This document shows positions 35,120-43,963 of a stretch of DNA of 64,000 nucleotides, piece after piece. Each line of letters begins with the position of its first letter. Within the stretch, counting starts at the first letter, position 1. This stretch comes from Azospirillum brasilense. GTDB lineage: Bacteria > Pseudomonadota > Alphaproteobacteria > Azospirillales > Azospirillaceae. The position numbers were made by a program, and so were the translations under genes. The stretch lies in assembly GCF_007827815.1 (NCBI RefSeq), contig NZ_VITH01000001.1, positions 682,001-746,000 on the forward strand. The letters run 5' to 3'. The notes beneath the pieces are model-generated. The model saw nothing but the letters and a program-made list of their open reading frames with translations. It searched no databases and was not told the origin of the DNA.

Positions 35120-36102
35120 TGCGGCGCGGCGCGGCCTTCGCCTTTCTTGCCGGTCTTGTGCTGGCGACGTCGATGGCGACGGATGCCCACGCCCAGTCGC
35201 AGCCGAGTGCGGAACGCTTCTCCAACGCCGCGGTGACCGGAGGCGTCACCATCACCCGCAAGGCCTGCGCCGCGCTGGAGGCCCAGGAAACCGCCGCCTG
35301 GGTCGAGGTGGACGGGCGCGGGGAGTGCCTGCGCTACTACGCGGCGGGCCTGCGCCCCGCCCCCGGCCCCAACCCCATCGCCGCGGCCTGGATGCACGGC
35401 GACATCATGGGGACCAAGCCGACCTCCGTCGGCCACCAGGAGGGGTTGGGCGTCGCCGCCATGATCGACCAGGAACGCGCCCTGGCGGAGCGGTTCGGCA
35501 TCCCCTTCCTGTTCCTCGCCCGGCCCGGCGCCTATGGCAGTTCCGGCCGTTTCTGGACAACGCGCCACACGCCGCGCGAGGCGGCCCTGATGAACGCCCT
35601 GCTCGACGTCCTGAAGGCCCGCTACGGCGTGACGGCATGGGCGCTGGGCGGCCACAGCGCCGGCGGCACGCTGACCGCGGAGTTCCTCGCCCGCCGCCAC
35701 GACCTGCGCTGCGCGGTGATCTCCTCCGGCGCGCCGGCCTACCGGGCCTATCTGGAGGCGCGCGGACTCCAGAGGGTGCTGGCCCGGCCGCAGGGTTGGT
35801 TCGATCCCGCCGACTCGCTCGACCGCATCCCGCGCGACCCCGAACGCCGAGTCTTCGTCATCGGTGACCCGCGCGAGACGAACATCCCGTTCGACACCCA
35901 GCGCGGCTACTTCGACGCCCTGGCGGCGCGCGGGCACGCGGCGTGGCTGGTGCCGCTGGAGCGGGCGCCTGCCCCGCGCCGCCACAGCCTCGTGGACTTC
36001 GGCGAGACCGCGCTCGGCCTGTGCGGGTCCGGCGCCGACACCGGGCGGATCCTGGCGACGCTCAAGGCCATGCCGGACCAGCGGGACCGCATCAGCAACT
36101 GA
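35119..36102 (+). CDS. Secreted alpha/beta-hydrolase
   Basis: A 327-residue hydrolase of unknown substrate. The N-terminus is a signal peptide (AAFAFLAGLVLATSMATDAHAQ, cleaved after AQ), so it acts in the periplasm or outside. The nucleophile is S180 in GGHSAGGT. PGAYGSSGRF and a late histidine in RRHSLVDF fit the oxyanion region and catalytic triad. Its ATG overlaps the plsC stop (TGATG), so it belongs to the ftsE-plsC transcript. It could be an esterase or lipase. Confidence 0.82.
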   Translation: MRRGAAFAFLAGLVLATSMATDAHAQSQPSAERFSNAAVTGGVTITRKACAALEAQETAAWVEVDGRGECLRYYAAGLRPAPGPNPIAAAWMHGDIMGTKPTSVGHQEGLGVAAMIDQERALAERFGIPFLFLARPGAYGSSGRFWTTRHTPREAALMNALLDVLKARYGVTAWALGGHSAGGTLTAEFLARRHDLRCAVISSGAPAYRAYLEARGLQRVLARPQGWFDPADSLDRIPRDPERRVFVIGDPRETNIPFDTQRGYFDALAARGHAAWLVPLERAPAPRRHSLVDFGETALGLCGSGADTGRILATLKAMPDQRDRISN

Positions 36103-36232
36103 CTGACGGAACGCAAAGGGAACGGCCGGACCGCCCCCGCGGTTGACCCCCGGAAGGGCGGCCCCTACTCTTCGGACAGCGTTGACGGCGGACCGGCGCC
36201 ATGGACCGGCCGGCCGCGCCAAGGGAGGACGC

Positions 36233-38464
36233 ATGACGGGCATCGCCGCCATTTCCCAGCGGATCTGGGACATGAAGTACCGCTTCAAGTCCGCCGCCGG
36301 CGACCCCATCGACGACACCATCGCCGACACCTGGCGCCGCGTCGCCACGGCGCTCGCCGCGCCCGAGGCCGATCCGGCGGTCTGGGCGCCGCGCTTCGAA
36401 CGGGCGCTGTCCCGTTTCGAGTTCCTGCCCGCCGGGCGCATCCTGGCCGGCGCCGGCACCGGGCGGACGGTGACGCTGTTCAACTGCTTCGTCATGGGGC
36501 GGATCGAGGACGACCTCGGCGCCATCTTCGCCCATCTGCGCGAAGCGGCGCTGACCATGCAGCAGGGCGGCGGCATCGGCTACGACTTCTCCACCCTGCG
36601 GCCCAAGGGCGCCCTGGTGAAGGGTGTGGGCGCCGACGCCTCCGGCCCGCTGTCCTTCATGGACGTGTGGGACAGCATGTGCCGCACCATCATGTCGGCG
36701 GGCGCCCGGCGCGGCGCGATGATGGCGACGCTGCGCTGCGACCACCCCGACATCGAGGATTTCATCGACGCCAAGCGCGAGCCCGGCCGGCTGCGCATGT
36801 TCAACCTGTCGGTTTTGGTCACCGACGCCTTCATGGACGCCGTGCGCGAGGACCGGCCCTGGCCGCTGGTCTTTGACGGGCAGATCCACCGCGAGGTGCG
36901 GGCCCGCGGCCTGTGGGACCGCATCATGCAGGCCACCTACGCCTACGCGGAGCCGGGCGTCATCTTCATCGACCGGGTGAACGGGCAGAACAACCTGAAT
37001 TACTGCGAATCCATCTCCGCCACGAACCCCTGCGGGGAGCAGCCGCTGCCCCCCTACGGGGCCTGCCTGCTCGGCTCGATCAACCTCGCCGCCCTGGTGA
37101 TCGACCCGTTCGAGGGGACGGCCCGGCTCGACACCGACCGGCTGACGGAGCTGACCGCGCTCGCCGTGCGGATGATGGACAATGTGGTGGACGCCTCGCG
37201 CTTCCCGCTGGAGGCGCAGGCGCGGGAGGCCCACGCCAAGCGCCGCATCGGGCTGGGGGTCACCGGGCTGGCCGACGCGCTGATCCTCTGCCGCGCCCGT
37301 TACGGCGGCGAGGCGGCGGTGGCGCTGACCGACTCCTGGCTGAAGACGATCCGCAACGAGGCCTACCGCGCCTCCGCCCGGCTGGCGGCGGAGAAGGGGG
37401 CCTTCCCGCTCTTCGACCGCGACGCCTATCTGGACGCCCCGATGGTGCGCGGGCTGGACCAGGACGTGCGCGCCCTGATCGCGGAGCATGGCATCCGCAA
37501 CGCCCTCCTGACCTCGATCGCGCCGACCGGGACGATCTCGCTGTTCGCCGACAACTTGTCGTCGGGGATCGAGCCGGTCTTCTCCTACAGTTACGAGCGC
37601 ACCGTCCTGATGCCCGACGGCACCCGCCGGACGGAGGAAGTGAGCGACCACGCCCACCGCCTGTTCCGCGCGCGGTTCGGGGACGAGTCCCCCCTGCCCG
37701 ATTACTTCGTGGACGCGCAGTCCCTGACCCCGGCGGAGCATGTGGTCATGCAGGCCGCCGCCCAGCGCCATGTGGACAGCTCGATCTCCAAGACCATCAA
37801 CTGTCCGGAGGATCTGCCCTTCGACGCCTTCAAGGACGTCTACTGGCAGGCCTACGAGCTGGGCTGCAAGGGCTGCACCACCTACCGGCCGAACGCGGTC
37901 ACCGGCTCCGTCCTGTCGGTGAAGAAGGAGGGCGCCACGTCCCCGGCCACGGCGTCGTCCAAGCCGCCCGACCGTCCGGAAACGCTGCCGGGCGAGACCT
38001 ACAAGGTGCGCTGGCCGGACAGCGACCACGCCATGTACATCACCATCAACGACATCGTGGAGAACGGGCGCCGCCGGCCCTTCGAGGTCTTCATCAACTC
38101 CAAGAACATGGAGCATTACGCCTGGACCGTGGCGCTGACGCGGATGATCTCCGCGGTGTTCCGCCGCGGCGGCGAGGTCGGCTTCGTGGTGGAGGAGTTG
38201 AAGGCGGTCTTCGACCCGCGCGGCGGCGCCTGGATGCAGGGCCGCTACGTCCCGTCCCTGCTGGCGGCCATCGGCGACGTCATCGAACGGCACCTGAAGG
38301 CCATCGGCATGCTGCCCGACGCGGGGGAGCCCGGCGCCGCAACGGCGGCCGTCGGAGCCGAGCCGGCCGCGCTCCGGCAATGCCCGAAATGCGGCCAGCC
38401 CGGCCTGATCCGACAGGAGGGCTGCGACAGCTGCCTCAATTGCGGCTATTCCAAATGCGCCTGA
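36233..38464 (+). CDS. nrdJ: Adenosylcobalamin-dependent ribonucleotide reductase (class II)
   Basis: NrdJ reduces ribonucleotides to deoxyribonucleotides with a B12-derived radical and works with or without oxygen. The 743-residue protein has LFNCFVM (C85, one redox cysteine) and the active-site NPCGEQ with N265, C267 and E269. PTGTISLFADNLSSG and SISKTIN follow. A TSCPD domain begins near residue 585. The C-terminal zinc ribbon CPKCGQPG...CDSCLNCGYSKC carries the swinging cysteines. AGGGAGG lies four bases before the ATG at 36233; the frame is open further upstream but unlikely to be coding. Confidence 0.95.
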   Translation: MTGIAAISQRIWDMKYRFKSAAGDPIDDTIADTWRRVATALAAPEADPAVWAPRFERALSRFEFLPAGRILAGAGTGRTVTLFNCFVMGRIEDDLGAIFAHLREAALTMQQGGGIGYDFSTLRPKGALVKGVGADASGPLSFMDVWDSMCRTIMSAGARRGAMMATLRCDHPDIEDFIDAKREPGRLRMFNLSVLVTDAFMDAVREDRPWPLVFDGQIHREVRARGLWDRIMQATYAYAEPGVIFIDRVNGQNNLNYCESISATNPCGEQPLPPYGACLLGSINLAALVIDPFEGTARLDTDRLTELTALAVRMMDNVVDASRFPLEAQAREAHAKRRIGLGVTGLADALILCRARYGGEAAVALTDSWLKTIRNEAYRASARLAAEKGAFPLFDRDAYLDAPMVRGLDQDVRALIAEHGIRNALLTSIAPTGTISLFADNLSSGIEPVFSYSYERTVLMPDGTRRTEEVSDHAHRLFRARFGDESPLPDYFVDAQSLTPAEHVVMQAAAQRHVDSSISKTINCPEDLPFDAFKDVYWQAYELGCKGCTTYRPNAVTGSVLSVKKEGATSPATASSKPPDRPETLPGETYKVRWPDSDHAMYITINDIVENGRRRPFEVFINSKNMEHYAWTVALTRMISAVFRRGGEVGFVVEELKAVFDPRGGAWMQGRYVPSLLAAIGDVIERHLKAIGMLPDAGEPGAATAAVGAEPAALRQCPKCGQPGLIRQEGCDSCLNCGYSKCA

Positions 38465-38470
38465 GGGCGG

Positions 38471-39115
38471 TCAGCAGCGCGACGGCTCGCCGTCGATCGG
38501 CGGCGCCGGCACGCAGGGCGCGTCGCCCAGGTTGCGGGTGACCGCCGGCGTCGCCCTGGCGCCGGACAGGAGTTCGTCGATGCCGACCCCCTTCGCGATG
38601 GCGATGCCGGGCGCCATCATCAGGGGTACCCAGATCACCGCGGACAGCAGGTTGGCGGTCTGGAAGCTGTGGTGCGGCATCGCCATCATCCCGGCGGTGA
38701 TCGGCACCACCGGCCGCAGCGGACCGAGGAAGCGGGCGAAGAAGACGCTCTTGCCGCCGTGGCGCAGGAAGAAGCGGCCACCCCGCTCCAGAAGCTCCGG
38801 CCGCTGGCGGAACGGCCAGACCGCCGGAACCCGATCGCCGAACACCCGGCCGAGCCAGTAGGACACGGCGTCGCCCAGCACCGCGCCCAGCGCGAGGGCG
38901 ATGTACACCTGCCAGAAGCCGAGGGCACCGGAGGCGACCAGCGCGCCTCCCGCGGCGATCAGCACCACGCCCGGCACCACGAACCCGACGAAGGCCAGGG
39001 ACTCCGCGAAGGCGCACAGGAAGAAGATCACCTCCGCCCAGGAGGCGTTCGCCTCGATGAAGGCGCTCCAACGCTCCATGCCGTCGATCAGCACGTTCCT
39101 TGCTGCGTCGTTCAT
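38471..39115 (-). CDS. DedA-family membrane protein
   Basis: A 214-residue DedA/VTT-fold protein, a family recently linked to lipid (undecaprenyl phosphate or phospholipid) flipping. Hydrophobic segments include VVPGVVLIAAGGALVASGAL and the re-entrant loop FFARFLGPLRPVVPITAGMMAM, which has the conserved arginine-proline signature. ALGAVLGDAVSYWLGR is also diagnostic. The final 30 residues form a hydrophilic tail unusual for the family. It converges on nrdJ with 6 bases between the two stops. Confidence 0.9.
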   Translation of the reverse strand: MNDAARNVLIDGMERWSAFIEANASWAEVIFFLCAFAESLAFVGFVVPGVVLIAAGGALVASGALGFWQVYIALALGAVLGDAVSYWLGRVFGDRVPAVWPFRQRPELLERGGRFFLRHGGKSVFFARFLGPLRPVVPITAGMMAMPHHSFQTANLLSAVIWVPLMMAPGIAIAKGVGIDELLSGARATPAVTRNLGDAPCVPAPPIDGEPSRC

Positions 39116-39215
39116 TCAACTTCCCTGTGAGGCGGCTCGTCGGAGCGGACTGTGCCACAGATCGGCGGCGTCGTGCAGATCGGTGAGCACCCCATCCCAC
39201 CCCGCCGCACAGGGA

Positions 39216-39917
39216 TCACGGCACGGCCCGGAGCCACTCGGCCAGCATCTTCTGCCCGGCCTCACGCAATTCCGGGCCGATCCGCGCCGCTTGACCGCGC
39301 AGCACGCGCGGGTCGATGCCGGCCCCCGCCAATTCGGCGGCGTGGCCCGTCAGCCATCGCTCGATGCCGGCGGCCACGTCGACCTCCGGATGGAATTGCA
39401 GCGCCAGCGTGTGGCGGCCGACCGAAAAACCCTGGGTTGCGCAGAGCGGCGTCGACGCCAGGCTTTCCGCCCCGGCGGGAATCTGGAAGGCGTCCCCGTG
39501 CCAGTGGAGCACCGGAACGCCCTCCAGGTGGCGAAGCGGCCCGGCCCGTCCGGCATCGGTCAGGGTGAGCGGCCCGAAGCCGATTTCCTTGTGACCCATG
39601 GGACGCACCGCAGCGCCGAGCGCCTTGGCGATCTGCTGCGCCCCGAGGCAGATGCCGAGCGTCGGGCGCCCCGCGGCCAGCCTTGCCGCCAGGAGCGAGG
39701 TTTCCTCCGCGAGATAGGGATAGGCGTCGCTGTCATAGACCCCGACGGGACCGCCGAGAACGATCAGCAAATCCGGCTCCAGCGGATCGAGCGTCGCGAA
39801 CGGCGCCGCGTCGAGATCATGATAGCGGACCGCATAGCCGGCATCCGACAGCACCGCGCCGAAGATGCCGAGGTCTTCAAAATGGACGTGTCGGATCGCC
39901 ACCGCTGTCTTGTGCAT
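39216..39917 (-). CDS. Class I glutamine amidotransferase-like protein
   Basis: A 233-residue GMP-synthase-like amidotransferase domain on its own. The nucleophile is C90 in LGICLGAQ, and the triad is completed by H176 and E178 in FHPEVD. The oxyanion region is VLGGPVGVYD. Such lone domains hydrolyse glutamine or gamma-glutamyl compounds; the partner or substrate is unknown. The start MHKTAVAIRHV at 39917 is preferred to an extension to 40025. Its upstream region holds two ATTGGTC motifs shared with the neighbouring MocR/benE promoter. Confidence 0.88.
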   Translation of the reverse strand: MHKTAVAIRHVHFEDLGIFGAVLSDAGYAVRYHDLDAAPFATLDPLEPDLLIVLGGPVGVYDSDAYPYLAEETSLLAARLAAGRPTLGICLGAQQIAKALGAAVRPMGHKEIGFGPLTLTDAGRAGPLRHLEGVPVLHWHGDAFQIPAGAESLASTPLCATQGFSVGRHTLALQFHPEVDVAAGIERWLTGHAAELAGAGIDPRVLRGQAARIGPELREAGQKMLAEWLRAVP

Positions 39918-39953
39918 GGGTCGCCTCCCGCCCCCGCGCCGGGAGCGTCGTGG

Positions 39954-40026
39954 ATTGGTCGGTTCTCGGATACCAGACGAATGGCTCGCTGCACCCAGCC
40001 ATTTTCCAGCAATGGTCCAGACCAAT
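39954..40026. promoter_or_regulatory. Two ATTGGTC motifs upstream of amidotransferase gene
   Basis: ATTGGTCGG stands at 39954-39962 on the plus strand, and AATTGGTCTGG on the minus strand ends at 40026. The same heptamer occurs at 41544-41550 and 41588-41594. It is a candidate binding site for the MocR-type regulator encoded between the two regions. Confidence 0.5.
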
Positions 40027-40053
40027 TCTCCTTGTTCCGGAGGCCCGCCGAAT

Positions 40054-41544
40054 TTACGGCGTCGCCGCCGCGCGGAACGCCGTCTCCAGCTTTCTGACCG
40101 CGGTCTCGATTTCGAACGGCGTGTAGGCCGCGAAGCCCATCAGGAAACCCGCCTTGCCATCGCCGGCGGCGTGCAGCGCCGACAGGCCGAGCAGCTCGAT
40201 CCCAACCCGCCGCGCCGCCTCAACGGCGGCGCGCTCCGTCAGATCGCCGGTCAGCAGGCAGGGCATCTGCAACCCGCCGATGGGCACCTGCGGCTCGACG
40301 AAGTCCGACAGGTGTTTGCGGACGAGACCCGCCAGCGCGTCGAGGCGCTCGGCATAGACGCCGCGCATCGTCCGGACATGCGCCCCGAAATGCCCACCCT
40401 CCATGAAGCGGGCCAGCGTGAGCTGCGCCATCGGCGCCGTGTGGCCGTCCAGCAGGGTGCGTGCCACCGTCATCGGCTTCACGAGCGACGGCGGCAGCAC
40501 GGCGTAGCCGATCCGCAATCCGGGAAAGAGCGATTTGGTGAAGGTCCCGATGTAGATGGTCCGGCCATGCGGATCGAGCCCCTGCACGCAGGCCGTCGGC
40601 TTGCCCGCGTAGCGGAACTCGCTGTCGTAGTCGTCCTCGATGATCCAGGCCTGATGCCGGGCCGCCCACTCGATCAGGGCCAGACGGCGGTCCAGCGCCA
40701 GCGTCGCGCCGGTCGGGAACTGGTGGGACGGCGTCAGAAACACCGCCTTCGCCCGCTGCGGCTCGGCCAGGATGTGATCGACGACGATGCCCTGCCGGTC
40801 GACGCGGACCGGAACGCAGTCCAGCCCCGCCGCCTCGAACGCCTTGCGCGCCCCGTAATAGGCCGGGTCCTCCAGGAAAATCCCGTCGCCGGGGTCGAAC
40901 AGCAGGGTCGCGCAGAGCGACATCGCCTGTTGCGAGCTGGTCAGCACCAGAACGCGGTCGGCGGTGGCGCGCGCGCCGCGTTCGAGGTTCACATAATCGG
41001 CGATGGCGCGGCGAAGCGGCTCGGTCCCCTGGGGATCGCCGTGGAACAGGCTTTGCGCGCCGACCTCCTTGCGCACCTGCCGTTCCAGCTGCTCCCAGAG
41101 CGCGAGCGGAAAGGTCCGGGTTTCCGGAACGCCGTGGGCGAAGGGCCGCGGCGCCGGCATCTCGCGCACGCCGCCCCCCTCGAACACGGCGGCCCCGCGC
41201 CGGCTGAGAGCGGGCGCCGGATCGCTCGGGAGCGTGTCGCGCCGGGGCCGGCGGCGGCCGGGGGTGAACTCACTGATCTCCGCGACGAAGCTGCCGCTGC
41301 CGACGCGCCGGTCGATGAAGCCTTCGGCGTGAAGCTGGGCGTAGGCCGCCTCGATCGTGTCGCGCGACACCCCCAGCGAGGCGGCGAGCGCGCGCGAGGC
41401 CGGCAGCGGCTTGCCCGGCCCGAGCGCGCCATCGACGATCAATTGCCTGACGGCCCGCTGGATCCGCGCGTGAAGCGGCATCGCCGCGTGGGCGGGGTTG
41501 GCGATCCACGCCTTCACGGACTCGAGCTGGGAATGCCGGAACAA
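40054..41544 (-). CDS. MocR/PdxR-type regulator (GntR HTH plus aminotransferase domain)
   Basis: A 496-residue transcription factor. Residues 20-95 are a GntR winged helix (RIQRAVRQLIVDGAL, PLPASRALAASLGVSRDTIEAAYAQL). Residues 130-490 form a fold-type I aminotransferase domain with PLP-binding K337 in GTFTKSLFPGLRIGY, plus DDYDSEFRY and LEDPAYYG. MocR proteins sense PLP or amino-compound adducts and often control adjacent metabolic or transport genes. It is divergent from benE, with ATTGGTC motifs at its start. Whether the ligand is PLP, GABA, taurine or something else cannot be told. Confidence 0.92.
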   Translation of the reverse strand: MFRHSQLESVKAWIANPAHAAMPLHARIQRAVRQLIVDGALGPGKPLPASRALAASLGVSRDTIEAAYAQLHAEGFIDRRVGSGSFVAEISEFTPGRRRPRRDTLPSDPAPALSRRGAAVFEGGGVREMPAPRPFAHGVPETRTFPLALWEQLERQVRKEVGAQSLFHGDPQGTEPLRRAIADYVNLERGARATADRVLVLTSSQQAMSLCATLLFDPGDGIFLEDPAYYGARKAFEAAGLDCVPVRVDRQGIVVDHILAEPQRAKAVFLTPSHQFPTGATLALDRRLALIEWAARHQAWIIEDDYDSEFRYAGKPTACVQGLDPHGRTIYIGTFTKSLFPGLRIGYAVLPPSLVKPMTVARTLLDGHTAPMAQLTLARFMEGGHFGAHVRTMRGVYAERLDALAGLVRKHLSDFVEPQVPIGGLQMPCLLTGDLTERAAVEAARRVGIELLGLSALHAAGDGKAGFLMGFAAYTPFEIETAVRKLETAFRAAATP

Positions 41545-41594
41545 TTGGTCTGGCTCTCTTCGATAAAGCGGATGGGCACATCAGGCCATTGGTC
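41544..41594. promoter_or_regulatory. Direct repeats of ATTGGTC between MocR gene and benE
   Basis: AATTGGTCTGG (41543-41553) and CATTGGTCGGG (41587-41597) are direct repeats 44 bases apart, in the short divergent region. MocR/GabR-type factors are known to bind direct repeats. Confidence 0.55.
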
Positions 41595-41657
41595 GGGTAG
41601 TTGTCAAGGCCGCTCATCGCCCTTGCGGCTCGAACCGTCCGGAGGTTTCGCGCAACC

Positions 41658-42896
41658 ATGCCACCCAATTCGACCCCCATCCGCCTCAACGACCTCACCC
41701 ACCCCGTCGTGGCGGGCCTGATCTCCGTCATCGTCAACTACGGCGGCACCTTCATCCTGGTCTTCCAGGCGGCGAAGGTCGCGGGCCTCAGCCCCGACCT
41801 CACCGCCTCCTGGGTCTGGTCGGTCTCCATCGGCGTCGGGTTGACCGGGCTGTTCCTGAGCTGGCGCCATCGCGAGCCGATCATCACCGCCTGGTCCACC
41901 CCGGCCGCAGCGTTCCTCGTCACCGCGCTGGCGACGACGCCCTACGCCGAGGCGGTCGGCGCCTACATGATCTCGGCGGCGGCCTTCGTCGCGCTCGGCC
42001 TGTCGGGCTGCTTCGAGAAGGTCATCCGGCTGATCCCGCCCGGCATCGCCTCCGGCCTGCTCGCCGGCATCCTGCTCCCCTTCGGCATCGGGGCCTTCGG
42101 CGGGGCCAGCGTCGACCCGCTGCTGGTCGGGCTGCTGATCGTCGCCTACGTCGCGCTGAAGCGCTTCTCCGCCCGCTATGCCGTGGTCGGCATCCTCGTC
42201 CTCGGGCTCGCTTTCCTGCTGACGCAGGGCCGCGTCGATCTGTCGGGGCTGTCGCTGGAGTTCGCCGCCCCGGTCTTCACCGCGCCGGACTTCTCGCTGA
42301 ACGCGCTGCTGTCGGTCGCGCTGCCGCTGTTCCTGATCACGCTGTCCGGCCAGTACATGCCGGGGATGCTGGTCCTGCGGAACGACGGCTTCAAGACGAG
42401 CGCCAACCCCATCGTGACCGTGACCGGCCTCGGCTCGCTGCTCATGGCCCCGTTCGGCTCCCACGCCTTCAACATCGCCGCCATCACCGCCGCCATCGCG
42501 ACCGGCAAGGAGGCGCACGAGGACCCGTCCAAGCGCTGGATCGCCGGGATCGCCGCGGGCGTCTTCTACGTGCTCGTCGGGGTGTTCGGGGTGACGCTGG
42601 CCGCCGTCTTCATGGCCTTTCCCGCGACCTTCATCACCGCGCTCGCCGGTCTGGCGCTGCTCGGCACCATCGGCGGCAGTCTGGCCGGGGCGATGGCCGA
42701 CCCGGCGTCCCGCGAGGCGGCGCTGATCACCTTCCTGGCGTCCGCCGCGAACATCAAGCTGCTCGGCATCGGCGGGGCGTTCTGGGGTCTGATGATCGGC
42801 CTCGTCGCCCATCTCGTCCTCAACGGGCACCTGCGCCTGCCCCGCCGCAGCCTGGCGGTCAGAAAAGAGGCGGTGACCGAGGGAGCGACCCCGTAA
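41658..42896 (+). CDS. benE: BenE-family transporter
   Basis: A 412-residue membrane protein of the benzoate/H+ symporter BenE family, related to nucleobase-ascorbate transporters. It has about 12 hydrophobic segments. Signatures are VIVNYGGTFILVFQAA, ITAWSTPAAAFLV, LSGQYMPGMLVLRNDG and GSHAFNIAAITAAI. No aromatic-degradation genes are nearby, so benzoate as the substrate is uncertain. The start at 41658 (MPPNSTPIRL) follows GGAGG with a 12-base gap; 41601 is an alternative start. It is divergent from the MocR regulator, its probable controller. Confidence 0.9.
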   Translation: MPPNSTPIRLNDLTHPVVAGLISVIVNYGGTFILVFQAAKVAGLSPDLTASWVWSVSIGVGLTGLFLSWRHREPIITAWSTPAAAFLVTALATTPYAEAVGAYMISAAAFVALGLSGCFEKVIRLIPPGIASGLLAGILLPFGIGAFGGASVDPLLVGLLIVAYVALKRFSARYAVVGILVLGLAFLLTQGRVDLSGLSLEFAAPVFTAPDFSLNALLSVALPLFLITLSGQYMPGMLVLRNDGFKTSANPIVTVTGLGSLLMAPFGSHAFNIAAITAAIATGKEAHEDPSKRWIAGIAAGVFYVLVGVFGVTLAAVFMAFPATFITALAGLALLGTIGGSLAGAMADPASREAALITFLASAANIKLLGIGGAFWGLMIGLVAHLVLNGHLRLPRRSLAVRKEAVTEGATP

Positions 42897-42922
42897 CCGC
42901 CCCATTGGCTATCCCCGGGCGG

Positions 42923-43867
42923 CTATCCCCGAGACGGCCGCTCGATCCCGGGGATGGTCGCGACCGTCTCCGCCAGGAACTCCACCAGCAGCCGGACCCG
43001 CGCGATGCCGGCCCGTTCCGGCACGATCAGCAGGTTGAGCGGCACGGCGGGCGGCGCGTGGTCGGGCAGGAGAACCTCCAGGCGGCCGTCGGAAAGCAGA
43101 TCGTCGACCAGCCAGACATGGGCCGGGCCGATGCCGCGGCCGGCGAGGTAGGCCTCGCGCGCGGCCAGCCCGTGATCGACCCGTAGCCGCCCCCCCAGGG
43201 ACACGGCGTGGAGGCTGCCGTCCGGCCCTTCGAGCGTCAGCCGGTCGCTCCCCGCAATGTTCGACATGCGCACGCCGTCGAACCCCGCAAGGTCGGCCGG
43301 CGCCGTCGGCCGGCCGTGCCGCTCCAGACAGGCCGGCGCTCCGACGAGGACGCGCCGGCTCATCCCGAGCGCCCGCCGCTTCAGGGAGCTGTCAGTCAAC
43401 GGGCCGAGGCGGATGGCGATGTCCACGCCGTCGCGCACGAGGTCGATGCGCTCATCGGTCAAGCGAAGATCGACGGCGATGTCCGGATGGCGGTCCTGGA
43501 AGGCGAAGATCAACCGGCTGATGTGCCGGACACCGAGCGCCGCCGTGCAGGACACGCGCACCGTTCCGGCCGAGGCGCGGCCGGTGTCGCGCGCCTCGTC
43601 GCCCGCCTGTTCGACGAGGCGCAAAATTTGGACGGCGTTGGCGTGGTAGCGCTCGCCCTCCGCGGTCAGCGCGACGCGCCGCGTGGTCCGGCTGAACAGC
43701 GCGACGCCCAGCGCCTCCTCCAGCTCGCGGATGTGCCGGGTGACGCTGGACTGGCCGATGGCCATCTCGCGCGCCACCGCCGACAGGCTTCCCCGTTCGG
43801 CGACGCGGACGAAGGTCCGCATGCGGTCCAGCGTAACGTTGACGGATGTGGCGCTCGATTGATCCAT
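42923..43867 (-). CDS. LysR-family transcriptional regulator
   Basis: A 314-residue LysR regulator. The winged helix spans residues 12-70 (MRTFVRVAERGSLSAVAREMAIGQSSVTRHIRELEEALG). The effector domain (residues 95-305) reads SAGTVRVSCTAALG, DGVDIAIRLGPL and RRVLVGAPACLERHG, the CrgA-like group. It is divergent from the flavodoxin-fold oxidoreductase gene, which it probably regulates. Start M1 at 43867 or M16 at 43822 are both possible. Confidence 0.92.
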   Translation of the reverse strand: MDQSSATSVNVTLDRMRTFVRVAERGSLSAVAREMAIGQSSVTRHIRELEEALGVALFSRTTRRVALTAEGERYHANAVQILRLVEQAGDEARDTGRASAGTVRVSCTAALGVRHISRLIFAFQDRHPDIAVDLRLTDERIDLVRDGVDIAIRLGPLTDSSLKRRALGMSRRVLVGAPACLERHGRPTAPADLAGFDGVRMSNIAGSDRLTLEGPDGSLHAVSLGGRLRVDHGLAAREAYLAGRGIGPAHVWLVDDLLSDGRLEVLLPDHAPPAVPLNLLIVPERAGIARVRLLVEFLAETVATIPGIERPSRG

Positions 43868-43912
43868 TTTACGGCAGGGTTCTATCCGTTCATCCCGTCT
43901 ACCGGATCAATC
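43857..43912. promoter_or_regulatory. Long-range inverted repeat in LysR/oxidoreductase divergent region
   Basis: GATTGATCC (43857-43865) and GGATCAATC (43904-43912) are perfect 9-base arms separated by 38 bases. The first overlaps the annotated LysR start. Spacing is longer than a single LysR box but could mark two half-sites of a tetramer. Confidence 0.4.
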
Positions 43913-43963
43913 TCCACCCGAATAGCGTGAGGCTCAAGCGTTTCCAGCGAACAGGTGCCTGTG

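Noticed and set aside
36092-38380. 762-codon open frame antisense to nrdJ
   Set aside because: Shadow; nrdJ on the plus strand has all active-site motifs.
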